64,000 bases of DNA from assembly GCF_017357225.1 (NCBI RefSeq), contig NZ_CP071604.1, positions 2,359,001-2,423,000 on the forward strand, read 5' to 3'. This stretch comes from Rhizobium binae (GTDB taxonomy: Bacteria > Pseudomonadota > Alphaproteobacteria > Rhizobiales > Rhizobiaceae). Shown piece by piece: positions 16,576 through 27,587 of the stretch. The notes beneath the pieces were generated by a model. The model ran no database searches and was not told the origin of the DNA. It worked only from the letters and a program-made list of their open reading frames with translations. Position 1 is the stretch's first letter, and each line of letters opens with the position of its first letter. The position numbers were made by a program, and so were the translations under genes.

Positions 16576-17229
16576 TCAGGAAAAATGGCGCAATATCTCG
16601 TTTGGATGATAGGCGATCGCATCGGCGCCATTGGCGATCAGCGCATCCACGCTGGCATAGCCCCAGGCAACGCCGATCGCCTTGGCACCGGCGGCCTTTG
16701 CCATCTGCATATCGTAAACCGCGTCGCCAATGACAATGGCGTCGCGCGCATTCATGCCGATTTCGTCACAGCATTCCGTCACCATGGCCGGATGCGGCTT
16801 GGACGGGCAATCATCGGCAGTGCGGGCAACGACGAAATGCTGGTCGAAGCCGTGCGTCTCCATCACGAGGTTGAGCCCACGCCGGGATTTGCCGGTCACC
16901 GCGCCGATCAGCAGGTTCTCGCGGCCGCTGATCGCGTCGATCATCTCGCGAATGCCGGGAAACAGCGGCTCCCTGTAGTCGAGATCCTGACGCACAACTG
17001 TAAACAGCGATTTATAATGCGCCGTCATGTCGATGTCTTGCTGCTCGACATGCGGCCTGCCCTGCATCCGGGCGATCGCGATATCTAGCGACAGGCCGAT
17101 AATGGCCTTGGTGTCCTCGAACCGAGGTTCCGCTTTGCCGAACTTCTCGAAGGTGCGGCGCATGGTTTCGTGGATCAGCCCGGCGCTGTCGACCAGTGTG
17201 CCGTCGCAATCAAAAAGCGCAAGTTTCAT
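16576..17229 (-). CDS. HAD-superfamily hydrolase (phosphoglycolate-phosphatase-like)
   Basis: A 217-residue HAD hydrolase of the GPH/PGP-like subfamily. Motif I is F-D-C-D-G-T-L-V-D-S (nucleophile Asp and general acid Asp), motif II lies in G-A-V-T-G-K-S-R-R-G, motif III is the K of C-P-S-K-P-H-P, and motif IV is V-I-G-D-A-V-Y-D. A helical cap (about 20-90) is inserted between motifs I and II. It removes phosphate from a small metabolite; phosphoglycolate is a guess. The start overlaps the stop of the upstream pseudouridine synthase by 4 bases (ATGA), so the two are coupled. Confidence 0.88.
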   Translation of the reverse strand: MKLALFDCDGTLVDSAGLIHETMRRTFEKFGKAEPRFEDTKAIIGLSLDIAIARMQGRPHVEQQDIDMTAHYKSLFTVVRQDLDYREPLFPGIREMIDAISGRENLLIGAVTGKSRRGLNLVMETHGFDQHFVVARTADDCPSKPHPAMVTECCDEIGMNARDAIVIGDAVYDMQMAKAAGAKAIGVAWGYASVDALIANGADAIAYHPNEILRHFS

Positions 17230-18224
17230 GCTTCATCATCCAGGATAGGAGCCGAGTTTTCATCAAAGCCGAGCAGGTTCCAGCTCTGCACCATATGCGG
17301 CGGCAAAGGCGCGGTCACGCGCAGCCGCCCGCCCGAGGGATGCGGGATATCGATATGGCGAGCGTGCAGATGCAGACGTTTCTGAACGCCGCCTGGAAAA
17401 TCCCAGTTCGGATCATCATCGAAGTATTTGGGGTCGCCGATAATCGGATGGCCGATATGAAGCGCATGAACACGGAGCTGGTGCGTTCGCCCCGTATAGG
17501 GCTCCATCTCCAGCCATGCGAGACGCTGGGCGGCAGTCTCGACGACGCGGTAGTAGGAGACGGCGTGGTCGGCCCCGTCCTCGCCGTGCTTGGCAATCCG
17601 CATCCGGTCGCCGTCGGCGGTCGGCTCCTTGACGAGCCAGGTCGAGATCTTGTCCTCGTGCTTGCGCGGCACTCCCTTGACCAGTGACCAGTAGGTCTTC
17701 TTGGTGTCACGCTCGCGGAAGGCGGCCGTCAGTTTCTGGGCGGCGCCGCGCGTTCGGGCGATGACAAGAACACCCGATGTGTCGCGGTCCAGGCGGTGGA
17801 CGAGCCGCGGCTTTTCGCCTTTGGGGCTGATCCATGCTTCGAGCATCTGGTCGATATGCCTGGCGACGCCCGAGCCGCCCTGCACCGCAAGCCCGGGCGG
17901 CTTGTTGAGGACGATCACCTTTTCGTCCTCATGCAGCACCATGCGCGACAGGAGTTCGAAGTCGCTGGAGTGCTTGAGATCCTTGCCGGCAATCGGACCG
18001 GATTTCAGCTTCGCGTCGACATCGAGCGGCGGCACGCGCACCATCTGGCCGGGCTGCACGCGCGCATCCGATTTGACACGGCCGCCGTCGACGCGCACCT
18101 GGCCGGAGCGCAAGAGCTTCTGCAGCGGACCGAAGCCGAGCCCGGGAAAATGTACCTTGAACCAGCGATCGAGCCGCATGCCGGCTTCGTCGGGTTCAAC
18201 CTTGATATGTTCTATGCCAGCCAT
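17226..18224 (-). CDS. RluA/RluC family 23S rRNA pseudouridine synthase
   Basis: A 332-residue pseudouridine synthase. An N-terminal S4 RNA-binding domain (about 12-75: M-R-L-D-R-W-F-K, L-R-S-G-Q-V-R-V-D-G) precedes the catalytic domain, whose H-R-L-D-R-D-T-S-G-V-L-V motif contains the catalytic aspartate. The order and length fit RluC, which modifies U955, U2504 and U2580 of 23S rRNA; exact sites here are inferred. The C-terminal R-T-H-Q-L-R-V-H segment is typical of the RluA group. It is translationally coupled to the HAD gene. Confidence 0.9.
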   Translation of the reverse strand: MAGIEHIKVEPDEAGMRLDRWFKVHFPGLGFGPLQKLLRSGQVRVDGGRVKSDARVQPGQMVRVPPLDVDAKLKSGPIAGKDLKHSSDFELLSRMVLHEDEKVIVLNKPPGLAVQGGSGVARHIDQMLEAWISPKGEKPRLVHRLDRDTSGVLVIARTRGAAQKLTAAFRERDTKKTYWSLVKGVPRKHEDKISTWLVKEPTADGDRMRIAKHGEDGADHAVSYYRVVETAAQRLAWLEMEPYTGRTHQLRVHALHIGHPIIGDPKYFDDDPNWDFPGGVQKRLHLHARHIDIPHPSGGRLRVTAPLPPHMVQSWNLLGFDENSAPILDDEA

Positions 18225-18318
18225 CGTCGATCTTTCGGAAATTGCCGCACGGGCCGAGCCGGCGTTCTTGCCGCAGCCTTTAGAGCATTTTCACACAAAA
18301 CGGAAACCGGAATCGAAA

Positions 18319-18696
18319 TCAAGCCAAAGCGCGCATCACGGCAAGCCCGGCGATGACAGCCGCCATCGAAAGCCCGACGCTTGCAGCGATGTAGATCCCG
18401 CCGGCGACGGCCTCACCGCGCTCGAACAAGTAGATCGCATCCAGCGAGAAGGCCGAGAAGGTGGTGAAGCCACCGAGAAAGCCGGTAATCAGCAAAAGGC
18501 GCAGCTCTAGCGAGGCGTTGAACTTGCGCGCGATCAGCTCGGCAAAGACGCCGATGACAAAGCAGCCGACCACATTGACGGCGAGCGTGCCCCAGGGAAA
18601 GGCGGGCCCCACGAGCCTCAGCGCCCATTGGCCGACGTAATATCTGAGCACGGAACCGATAGCGCCGCCGAGGGCGACAAGGAGAGCCTGAATCAT
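18319..18696 (-). CDS. crcB: fluoride channel CrcB/FluC
   Basis: A 125-residue membrane protein with four helices. Conserved features of fluoride channels are G-G-A-I-G-S-V-L-R-Y at helix 1, G-T-L-A-V-N-V-x-G-C-F at helix 2, and G-F-L-G-G-F-T-T-F-S-A-F-S-L-D, which carries the phenylalanine box and polar track. It forms dual-topology dimers that let F- leave the cell. I looked for the crcB fluoride riboswitch upstream and saw none. It is the first gene of the minus-strand run ending in pccB, though a 94-base gap separates it from the next gene. Confidence 0.93.
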   Translation of the reverse strand: MIQALLVALGGAIGSVLRYYVGQWALRLVGPAFPWGTLAVNVVGCFVIGVFAELIARKFNASLELRLLLITGFLGGFTTFSAFSLDAIYLFERGEAVAGGIYIAASVGLSMAAVIAGLAVMRALA

Positions 18697-18816
18697 AAGC
18701 CGGATTTACCGCAATTCGGGATCAACTCCAATCCAATCGCGCGAATTCCCAGCACTCAGTAAAATGCCAATGATTTTCTTAGGATAGCGCCAAGATCATG
18801 CCGATACCGTGACGGC

Positions 18817-19083
18817 ATGACGCAGCTCCTGTCCATATCGGCCAACACCGCCGCCATTGCCTTCGAATCGCTGAGGATCCCGCAGCGTGTGGCAACGAGC
18901 ACGGCAGCGCGTGATGCAAAGCGCATTGCCGACCGGCAATTGAAGGCCGAAAGCCCCGACCAGGCCGAGGAGCCCTCCAGCATCATTCAATCGACGGAAG
19001 TGGCGCTCGACCTGATGGCCAAAGGCAACCGCCAGCCGCAGACCGGCCTCAAGCAGGCTCTGCAATCCTACGAGGACGTCTGA
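18817..19083 (+). CDS. small hypothetical protein
   Basis: An 88-residue hydrophilic protein, rich in Ala, Gln and Ser, with helical stretches such as S-T-A-A-R-D-A-K-R-I-A-D-R-Q and a short conserved-looking K-Q-A-L-Q-S-Y-E-D-V end. No signal or membrane segment. It looks like a small alphaproteobacterial protein of unknown function; codon use is like neighbouring genes. The start ATG at 18817 is the only early one and has no strong ribosome site, which lowers confidence. Confidence 0.5.
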   Translation: MTQLLSISANTAAIAFESLRIPQRVATSTAARDAKRIADRQLKAESPDQAEEPSSIIQSTEVALDLMAKGNRQPQTGLKQALQSYEDV

Positions 19084-19157
19084 GGCAGCCGCTTTCCGAA
19101 CGAAACCAACCCTGGTATGAGCCCGCAGCCAGGGCCGCGGGCTCTTGGACTGCGCTG

Positions 19158-20171
19158 TCACTTGCCCTGGGCCGACAGCACCTGCAGCACCAGGTCGACC
19201 TTGCCGGCCTTCTCGAAGGTCAGCGTCACGGGCACGGTATCGCCCTGCTTGAACGGCGTTTTCACCTTCTGGAACATCAGATGCAAATTGCCGGGCTCGA
19301 GCTTGACGGTTTCGCCAGCAGCGATGACGATGCCATCCTTCAGCTCCCGCATCCGCATGACATTGTCCTTGGTTTCCATCGCATGGAGTTGAACCTCGCC
19401 GGCAGCCGGCGAGGTTACCGACACCAAGCGATCGTCCGTCTGGCCGCTATTCTTCACCGTGAAGAAGCCGCCGCCGACCGGCTGACCGGGCAGCATCGCC
19501 TTGGCGAAACCGCCTGATATTTCGAGATCGCCGGCCTTGACCGTTTCGCCGGCCGACGCTGCAGCCGGCATGCCGGTCATGTCCATGCCGGCCTTACCGG
19601 TCATGTCCATGCCGGGCATGTCGTGGTCGTGACCATGGCTATTGCCCGCGACGACCTCAAGGAGCGGCGCCGGGCTTTTTATCCCATGCGGGTCGCTGCC
19701 CTCCTCCGCCACCTGATCCCAGGCGGCGACCGCATCGCCGCACATCTGGATCACCGGGAAGGCGAGCGAGGTGCCGGCTTCAACCCCTGACACCTTACCC
19801 TGGATGACGAAGGTGTCGTAAAAATCGTCAGAGAGATTGCCGTTCTTCCAACGAATCTCGACCGCGCCCGTCTTCAGCTTGTCACCGTGATTGTCATAGG
19901 TCTTCTGGTAGTCGCCTTTGATCACTTCGAGCTCCCAGCCGGCCTTCGGCTGCGGCTTGGCCAAGATGAAGCCTTCCGGCAGCTTGACCCGCACCTCGGT
20001 GGTCGCCTTGCCGTCGCAGCCATGTGGCACCTGTAGCGTGGCGATAATGGTGCTTTCCTGGCTCACCTCCTTGTCGAGAAAGCTCACATGCGCCTCGGCG
20101 CCGGCAAAGGCGGTTGCAGAAAGAAGGGCGGCAAGCGGGAATGTCTTGCCAAATGTCTTGATGGTCTTCAT
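19158..20171 (-). CDS. periplasmic copper protein: DUF1775 (YcnI) - PCu(A)C fusion
   Basis: A 337-residue exported protein joining two copper modules. After a signal peptide ending A-E-A, the mature chain begins H28-V-S-F; an N-terminal His is the copper ligand of YcnI/DUF1775 domains (about 28-165, with the conserved C-D-G and W-x-x-G-x-L-x-D-x-x-Y-D stretches). A linker of about 35 residues is rich in His, Met and Asp (H-G-H-D-H-D-M-P-G-M-D-M). The C-terminal PCu(A)C chaperone domain (about 205-335) has the H-A-M ... M-R-M ... H-L-M copper site. It probably passes Cu(I)/Cu(II) to cytochrome oxidase or handles excess copper. ATG at 20171 gives the proper signal peptide; the longer upstream frame would not. 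A related exported protein gene lies 73 bases upstream. Confidence 0.9.
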   Translation of the reverse strand: MKTIKTFGKTFPLAALLSATAFAGAEAHVSFLDKEVSQESTIIATLQVPHGCDGKATTEVRVKLPEGFILAKPQPKAGWELEVIKGDYQKTYDNHGDKLKTGAVEIRWKNGNLSDDFYDTFVIQGKVSGVEAGTSLAFPVIQMCGDAVAAWDQVAEEGSDPHGIKSPAPLLEVVAGNSHGHDHDMPGMDMTGKAGMDMTGMPAAASAGETVKAGDLEISGGFAKAMLPGQPVGGGFFTVKNSGQTDDRLVSVTSPAAGEVQLHAMETKDNVMRMRELKDGIVIAAGETVKLEPGNLHLMFQKVKTPFKQGDTVPVTLTFEKAGKVDLVLQVLSAQGK

Positions 20172-20244
20172 CGGATATCTCCTCGCCGGCCGCGATCTTC
20201 TGTTGGGCGAACCGGCACGCTTCATCTTCGGTTGCAAGGGCAGG

Positions 20245-20625
20245 TCAGATGAGGACCGGAGGGGCGCGGGAATTCGGCTGGGTGACGGCGCTGACGCCGG
20301 CAACGGCTGCGGTCTCGATCGGTGAATTGACGAGAGAGGCGAGCTTGCGCTCCAGCCACGAACCCGAATCCGGCTTCGGCAGGATCACCGAGGCAGACAG
20401 CCGGCAGGCTTCACAATTCGGCTTGAAGCCGACAGTCTTGCCTTCGGCCTCATTCTCGGTGACGCAGAGCGAGGCAAAGGTGCCATCGGGCAGCATGTAG
20501 GCCGCGGCATCATATCCATCGGAAGCGACAGCCTGCGGCGCTTGATGGGCGAATCCGAGCAAAAGCAGGCTCAAGGCGCAAAGCATGCGCAGGAAGAGCG
20601 TCGCTTTCAGTCCGTTCTGCCGCAT
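20245..20625 (-). CDS. small exported protein, DUF2946-like
   Basis: A 126-residue secreted protein. A signal peptide (about 1-33) with a hydrophobic core L-C-A-L-S-L-L-L-L-G-F-A is followed by a short domain with Y-M-L-P-D-G-T-F-A-S-L-C-V-T and C-x-x-C (N-C-E-A-C-R-L). This pattern resembles DUF2946-type proteins often found with copper genes, and the next gene is the DUF1775-PCuAC fusion. The ATG at 20625 is preferred because it starts the signal peptide. Function unknown; copper-related role inferred from context. Confidence 0.7.
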   Translation of the reverse strand: MRQNGLKATLFLRMLCALSLLLLGFAHQAPQAVASDGYDAAAYMLPDGTFASLCVTENEAEGKTVGFKPNCEACRLSASVILPKPDSGSWLERKLASLVNSPIETAAVAGVSAVTQPNSRAPPVLI

Positions 20626-20792
20626 GAGATCCCCTTCAACAGCAAGTCGCGATAGCCGTTTTTCCTGCCCAATGCAAAAGCAGATTTGCCGCAGCTCGGG
20701 GCCGGACCTGACTATGGCGACAAAAATTTGTCCGGTCACGACATTTGGCCTTGCCAAGCGCTACGCTCGCCGGATAATTGCCGTCAACCTTG

Positions 20793-20957
20793 TTGGGAGA
20801 ATCCGGTGCTTTGCCACCGGTGCCGAAGGAGCAACCGCCCCGGAAACTCTCAGGCCAAAGGACCAGCAAGGGGCAGACGGAACTCTGGAGAGAAGCGTTC
20901 TCGAAACGCTCGCCGAAGGGATAACAATCTCAGGCGTCAAGGACAGAGGGGGCTCAG
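20793..20957 (+). promoter_or_regulatory. tandem glycine riboswitch
   Basis: Two aptamers in a row ahead of gcvT. The first (about 20793-20870) has GGGAGA, then G-C-C-G-A-A-G-G-A-G-C-A-A and A-A-A-C-T-C-T-C-A-G-G. The second (about 20884-20957) has CTGGAGAG, C-G-C-C-G-A-A-G-G and A-A-T-C-T-C-A-G-G, followed by A-A-G-G-A-C-A-G-A-G-G-G. Both aptamer cores and the short linker match the class closely. Glycine binding is expected to turn on the glycine cleavage operon when glycine is plentiful. The expression platform should lie in 20957-21032, before GGAGG and the TTG start. Confidence 0.95.
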
Positions 20958-21032
20958 GAGAGAAGTGCGCAGCCGCGCCTTCAGATTTGAGCCCGCGCCT
21001 TCGCAACAAGGCGCAAACCCCGGAGGCGTCGT

Positions 21033-22169
21033 TTGGACGATACTGCTGCCCTGAAGAAAACCCCGCTGCATGCCCTGCATCTTTCGCTCGGCGCCCGCAT
21101 GGTGCCATTCGCGGGTTACGACATGCCGGTGCAATATCCCGCCGGCGTGATGAAGGAGCATCTTCACACCCGTACAGAGGCCGGCCTCTTCGACGTCTCG
21201 CATATGGGCCAGGTCATCGTGAAAGCGAAGTCGGGCAGCTATGAGGATGCGGCGCTGGCGCTCGAAAGCCTGGTGCCGGTCGACATCCTCGGCCTCGCCG
21301 AGGGTCGCCAGCGCTACGGCTTCTTCACCGACGACACCGGCGGCATTCTCGACGATCTGATGATCACCCATCTCGACGACCACCTCTTCGTCGTCGTCAA
21401 CGCCTCCTGCAAGGAAGCCGACCTCGCCCACCTCCAGGCCCATATTGGCGACCGGTGCGACATCACGCTTCTGAATCGCGCTTTGATCGCGCTGCAAGGG
21501 CCGCGCGCCGTCGAGGTTCTCGCCGAACTCTGGGCCGATGTCGCGGCGATGAAGTTCATGGATGTGCGCCACTGCCGTCTGCACGACGTTTCCTGTCTCG
21601 TCTCGCGTTCGGGCTATAGCGGTGAGGATGGCTTCGAAATCTCGATTCCCGCCGATAAGGCCGAGGATGTCACCATGCGGTTGCTCGAACATCCCGACGT
21701 TCAGGCGATCGGTCTCGGCGCCCGTGATTCGCTGCGCCTGGAAGCCGGCCTCTGCCTCTTTGGCAACGATATCGACACGACCACCTCGCCGGTCGAGGCC
21801 GCGCTGGAATGGGCGATGCAGAAGGCGCGGCGCGCCGGCGGCGTCCGCGCCGGCGGCTTTCCAGGTTCCGGCCGCATTCTCTCCGAACTCGAAAACGGCG
21901 CCGCCCGCCGCCGCGTCGGCCTGAAGCCGGAAGGCAAGGCGCCGGTGCGCGGCCATGCCAGGCTCTATGCCGAAGCCGAAGGCCGGACCGAAATCGGCGA
22001 AGTCACCTCGGGCGGCTTCGGCCCCAGCGTCGAGGGCCCTGTCGCCATGGGCTATGTGCCGTTATCTCACGCTGCCGTGGGCACGCTGGTCTATGCTGAA
22101 GTCCGCGGCAAGTTCCTGCCCGTCACAGTCTCCGCCCTGCCCTTCGTCAAGCCGACTTACAAACGCTGA
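21033..22169 (+). CDS. gcvT: glycine cleavage system T protein (aminomethyltransferase)
   Basis: A 378-residue aminomethyltransferase that takes the methylene group from the aminomethyl-lipoyl arm of GcvH to tetrahydrofolate, releasing ammonia. Recognised by L-G-A-R-M-V-P-F-A-G-Y-D-M-P-V-Q-Y, S-H-M-G-Q, the folate-site E-A-G-L-C-L-F-G-N-D-I and the C-terminal barrel with G-E-V-T-S-G-G-F-G-P-S. The start is a TTG at 21033, six bases after a strong GGAGG (21022-21026); no ATG is available before the conserved region. First gene of gcvTHP under the glycine riboswitch. Confidence 0.95.
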   Translation: MDDTAALKKTPLHALHLSLGARMVPFAGYDMPVQYPAGVMKEHLHTRTEAGLFDVSHMGQVIVKAKSGSYEDAALALESLVPVDILGLAEGRQRYGFFTDDTGGILDDLMITHLDDHLFVVVNASCKEADLAHLQAHIGDRCDITLLNRALIALQGPRAVEVLAELWADVAAMKFMDVRHCRLHDVSCLVSRSGYSGEDGFEISIPADKAEDVTMRLLEHPDVQAIGLGARDSLRLEAGLCLFGNDIDTTTSPVEAALEWAMQKARRAGGVRAGGFPGSGRILSELENGAARRRVGLKPEGKAPVRGHARLYAEAEGRTEIGEVTSGGFGPSVEGPVAMGYVPLSHAAVGTLVYAEVRGKFLPVTVSALPFVKPTYKR

Positions 22170-22196
22170 AACCCAGTTTTCCGAGAGGATATTTCC

Positions 22197-22558
22197 ATGC
22201 TGAAATTTACCGCTGAACATGAATGGCTCGAGCTTGACGGCGATGTCGCGACCGTCGGCATCACCACCTTTGCCGTCGAACAGCTCGGCGATCTCGTCTT
22301 CGTCGAGCTGCCGGAAGTCGGCAAGAGCTTCGCGAAGAACGACGATGCCGCGACCGTCGAATCCGTCAAGGCTGCTTCCGAAGTCTATTGTCCGCTCGAT
22401 GGCGAAATCACCGAGGTCAACGAGGCGATCGTCGCCGATCCCTCGCTCGTCAACTCCGACCCACAGGGCGCCGGCTGGTTCTTCAAGCTGAAGCTCAAGA
22501 ACCGTGCCGATGCCGACGGCCTGCTCGACGAGGCGGCCTATAAGGAGCTCACCGCGTA

Positions 22559-22559
<1 letters not shown>
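22197..22559 (+). CDS. gcvH: glycine cleavage system H protein (lipoyl carrier)
   Basis: A 120-residue lipoyl carrier that moves the aminomethyl group between GcvP, GcvT and Lpd. The lipoylation site is in V-E-S-V-K58-A-A-S; H-E-W, G-I-T-x-F-A and [12 protein letters not shown] flank it as usual. LipB (6.5 kb) and LipA would attach its cofactor. The stop overlaps the start of gcvP by one base (TAATG), indicating coupled translation. Confidence 0.97.
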
Positions 22560-25423
<2,864 letters not shown>

Positions 25424-25434
25424 CAGCAATTGCA

Positions 25435-25465
25435 CAAGCCCTCCCGTTTCGTTCGGGAGGGCTTG
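25435..25465 (+). terminator. rho-independent terminator after gcvP
   Basis: CAAGCCCTCCCG (25435-25446), loop TTTCGTT, CGGGAGGGCTTG (25454-25465): a perfect 12-bp stem just after the gcvP stop. Confidence 0.85.
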
Positions 25466-25632
25466 CACGCCGGCCTTGTACAGGCGGCGAGCAGCGGAAT
25501 GAACCCGGCCCCTTTTCAAGGCATTGGATTCAAATTTAACCTTTCTTAGCAAGTGTCTGTTAGCAATTCCAAATGGGCGGTTTTCCCGACCGGAAACGTC
25601 GCCGTCGATCTTGGTTTTGCGTGCAGGTTCTT

Positions 25633-26673
25633 ATGCGTCCATCGGCTGTATCAGCAATTCTCCTCGCCGCCGTGATCCTGTCGGGATGCTCTACAAGTTC
25701 CGGCGCTGAAGATGTACTCACCCCTGTGCCATCGAAGGAAACCACCAACGCCATCACGAAGCCGAACGGCCCGATACCGGCCGCTGCCGTTGGCGACGCC
25801 GCCCCGCAGGCAAGCCCGCCGCAGGAAGCATTGAGCTGGACCGGATCGGTTCCGGAACCTCAGGCGCTGGTGCCGGCGGAAAGACCGGTCGGCATGCCGA
25901 TGCCGACGGAACGGCCGGTTGCGATGTTGATGCCTGCCAATCCGGGGATCGACCCGGATGCCGGCCCGAAATCACCGACGCGCTCGCGAATTTATAGCCA
26001 CCGGTTCCGCGACGCCAAACCGATCAACTTCGGCTCGACTTCACCTCGAAAGCTCGCCGTGCATGGCGTCGACGTCTCGCGCTGGCAAGGCGAGATCGAT
26101 TGGGACACTCTGCGGCAGCAAGGCGCGAACTTCGTCTACATCAAGGCGACCGACGGCGGCGATCACCTCGATCCGATGTTCAGGAAGAACTGGCGCCGGG
26201 CCAAGGAAGCTGGCCTGAAACACGGCGCCTATCACTTCTTCTACTGGTGCCGGACGGCCGGCGAACAGGCCGATTGGTTCATCCGCAACGTGCCGAGAGA
26301 AGCAAACGCGCTTCCGCCCGTGATCGACGTCGAATGGAACGGCGAATCGAGCTGCAAGCGGCGCATTTCCCCGGCCCGCGTCCGGGAAAAGATGCAGGTC
26401 TTCATGGACAAGCTGGAGCGACACTATGGCCAGCGCCCGATCATCTACACGGCACCGGATTTCTACCGCGACAATTTGAAGGGCCAGATGCTCGATTATC
26501 CCTTCTGGCTGCGCTCGGTCGCCGCCCACCCCTCCAAGGTCTATCCCGGCCGCAAATGGCTGTTCTGGCAATATTCCGGCTCCGGCCTCTCCGAAGGCGT
26601 CGACGGCAAGATCGACCTCAACGTCTTTAACGGCAGCGAAAGCGACTGGCACGACTGGGTGGCGTCACGGTGA
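25633..26673 (+). CDS. GH25 lysozyme-family lipoprotein
   Basis: A 346-residue peptidoglycan muramidase-type protein. Residues 1-18 are a lipoprotein signal with lipobox L-S-G-C. A Pro-rich, low-complexity linker (about 20-125, with a repeated R-P-V-x-M-x-M-P unit) leads to a GH25 domain (about 135-340). That domain begins V-H-G-V-D-V-S-R-W-Q-G-x-I-D-W, the D-x-D/E motif is V-I-D-V-E-W, and the barrel end is W-L-F-W-Q-Y-S. GH25 enzymes cut the MurNAc-GlcNAc bond; here the enzyme is likely held in the envelope. ATG at 25633 gives the lipobox; an earlier GTG/ATG frame adds a basic stretch unlikely to be translated. The IS element lies 53 bases after the stop. Confidence 0.88.
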   Translation: MRPSAVSAILLAAVILSGCSTSSGAEDVLTPVPSKETTNAITKPNGPIPAAAVGDAAPQASPPQEALSWTGSVPEPQALVPAERPVGMPMPTERPVAMLMPANPGIDPDAGPKSPTRSRIYSHRFRDAKPINFGSTSPRKLAVHGVDVSRWQGEIDWDTLRQQGANFVYIKATDGGDHLDPMFRKNWRRAKEAGLKHGAYHFFYWCRTAGEQADWFIRNVPREANALPPVIDVEWNGESSCKRRISPARVREKMQVFMDKLERHYGQRPIIYTAPDFYRDNLKGQMLDYPFWLRSVAAHPSKVYPGRKWLFWQYSGSGLSEGVDGKIDLNVFNGSESDWHDWVASR

Positions 26674-26726
26674 ACCGAGAGGTTTGGCTCTAGAGTAGGA
26701 TGTCGACCGAAAACCGCAACATGCTA

Positions 26727-27587
26727 GGCCGTGGTGACAAATTAACTATTTGATCCATAGCATGATGCTTGTGAGCTTTATGAAGCCGAGGAAGTTGTCG
26801 GCGAGCTTGTCGTAGCGTGTTGCGATACGCCGCCATTGTTTGAGCTTGGCGAAGAAGCTCTCAATGCCCCATCGCTGTTTGTAGGCAAGGCGATCATAAG
26901 CATGCTGGTGCTTGCGATGTCGACGTGGCGGAATGACTGGCTCGCCGCCTTGATCAAGAATGATGTCATGCAAGCTGTCGGCATCATAGGCGCGATCCGC
27001 GAGCACCTGTTTGGCTGGGAGTGCGCGGATAAGGTCGCAAGCCGGTGCCATGTCGTTCTGTTGTCCAGGGCCGAGTTGAAAGCGAACCGGCTATCCCAGT
27101 GCATCGACTACCGCATGGATTTTGCTGCCAAATCCACCTCGGGAGCGGCCGAGAGCCTGGGCTTGCGCTCCCCCCTTTTCGCCGCCCGCCGGCGGCTTGG
27201 GCCTGCGCCCGGATAACCGTGGCGTCGATGGACAACCACTCCATGTCTGGATCGACGGAAACCGCTTCGAAAATCCGGTCGAATATGCCCTGCTCGATCC
27301 AACGGTAATAGCGCCGTTTGACCGTCTGATAGGGGCCGAAACGGTCTTCCGGCAGATCACGCCAGCGCGCTCCGGACCGGGCAAGCCACAGTATCGCGTC
27401 GAAGAACCGGCGCCCATCACTGCGAGGGCCGCGCCTGCCTTTGCGACCACCGGGCACAAACGGCTTCAGCCGCTCCCACTGGTCATCTCGAAGAACCTCA
27501 CCATCCATCGCCGACCTCCAAAAGTCAGCGTTGAATCTGATTTGCGACTCGAATGGAATCCCGGATCGTTAAATTGTCACCACAGCC
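26727..27587 (-). mobile_element. IS5-family (IS427-like) insertion sequence, 861 bp
   Basis: Terminal inverted repeats begin GGC(C/T)GTGGTGACAA(A/T)TTAAC at 26727 and, on the other strand, at 27587, with only two differences in the first 20 bases. Both ends are flanked by TA (26725-26726 and 27588-27589), the target duplication expected for this group. Inside is one transposase split over two frames. Length, ends and frame arrangement fit the IS427 group of IS5. The insertion site is the stop codon of the agmatinase-family gene (see findings). The element carries no cargo. Confidence 0.88.
26746..27508 (-). pseudogene. IS5-family transposase, frameshift site plus in-frame stop
   Basis: OrfA starts at 27508 (M-D-G-E-V-L-R-D-D-Q-W-E-R-L-K-P-F) with the DUF4096-type N-terminal region and the first catalytic aspartate in L-S-I-D-A-T-V. 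At an A4G6 run (near 27171-27180) the coding frame shifts; in this group such runs serve programmed frameshifting or transcript slippage. OrfB then continues E-K-G-G-A-Q-A-Q-A-L-G-R-S-R-G-G-F-G-S-K but meets a TAG at 27093-27091, directly after D-A-L-G. Beyond it the frame resumes P-V-R-F-Q-L-G-P, holds the second aspartate (V-L-A-D-R-A-Y-D) and the glutamate (R-W-G-I-E-S-F-F-A-K-L). The amber codon separates catalytic residues, so this copy should be inactive unless suppressed. Confidence 0.85.

Noticed and set aside
18697..18816. Possible fluoride riboswitch before crcB
   Set aside because: The conserved crcB-motif elements are not visible in the 120 bases upstream.
26674..26726. Remnant of a longer gene between the GH25 gene and the IS
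   Set aside because: Only 53 bases; with the IS removed it simply continues as the downstream region of the hydrolase gene.
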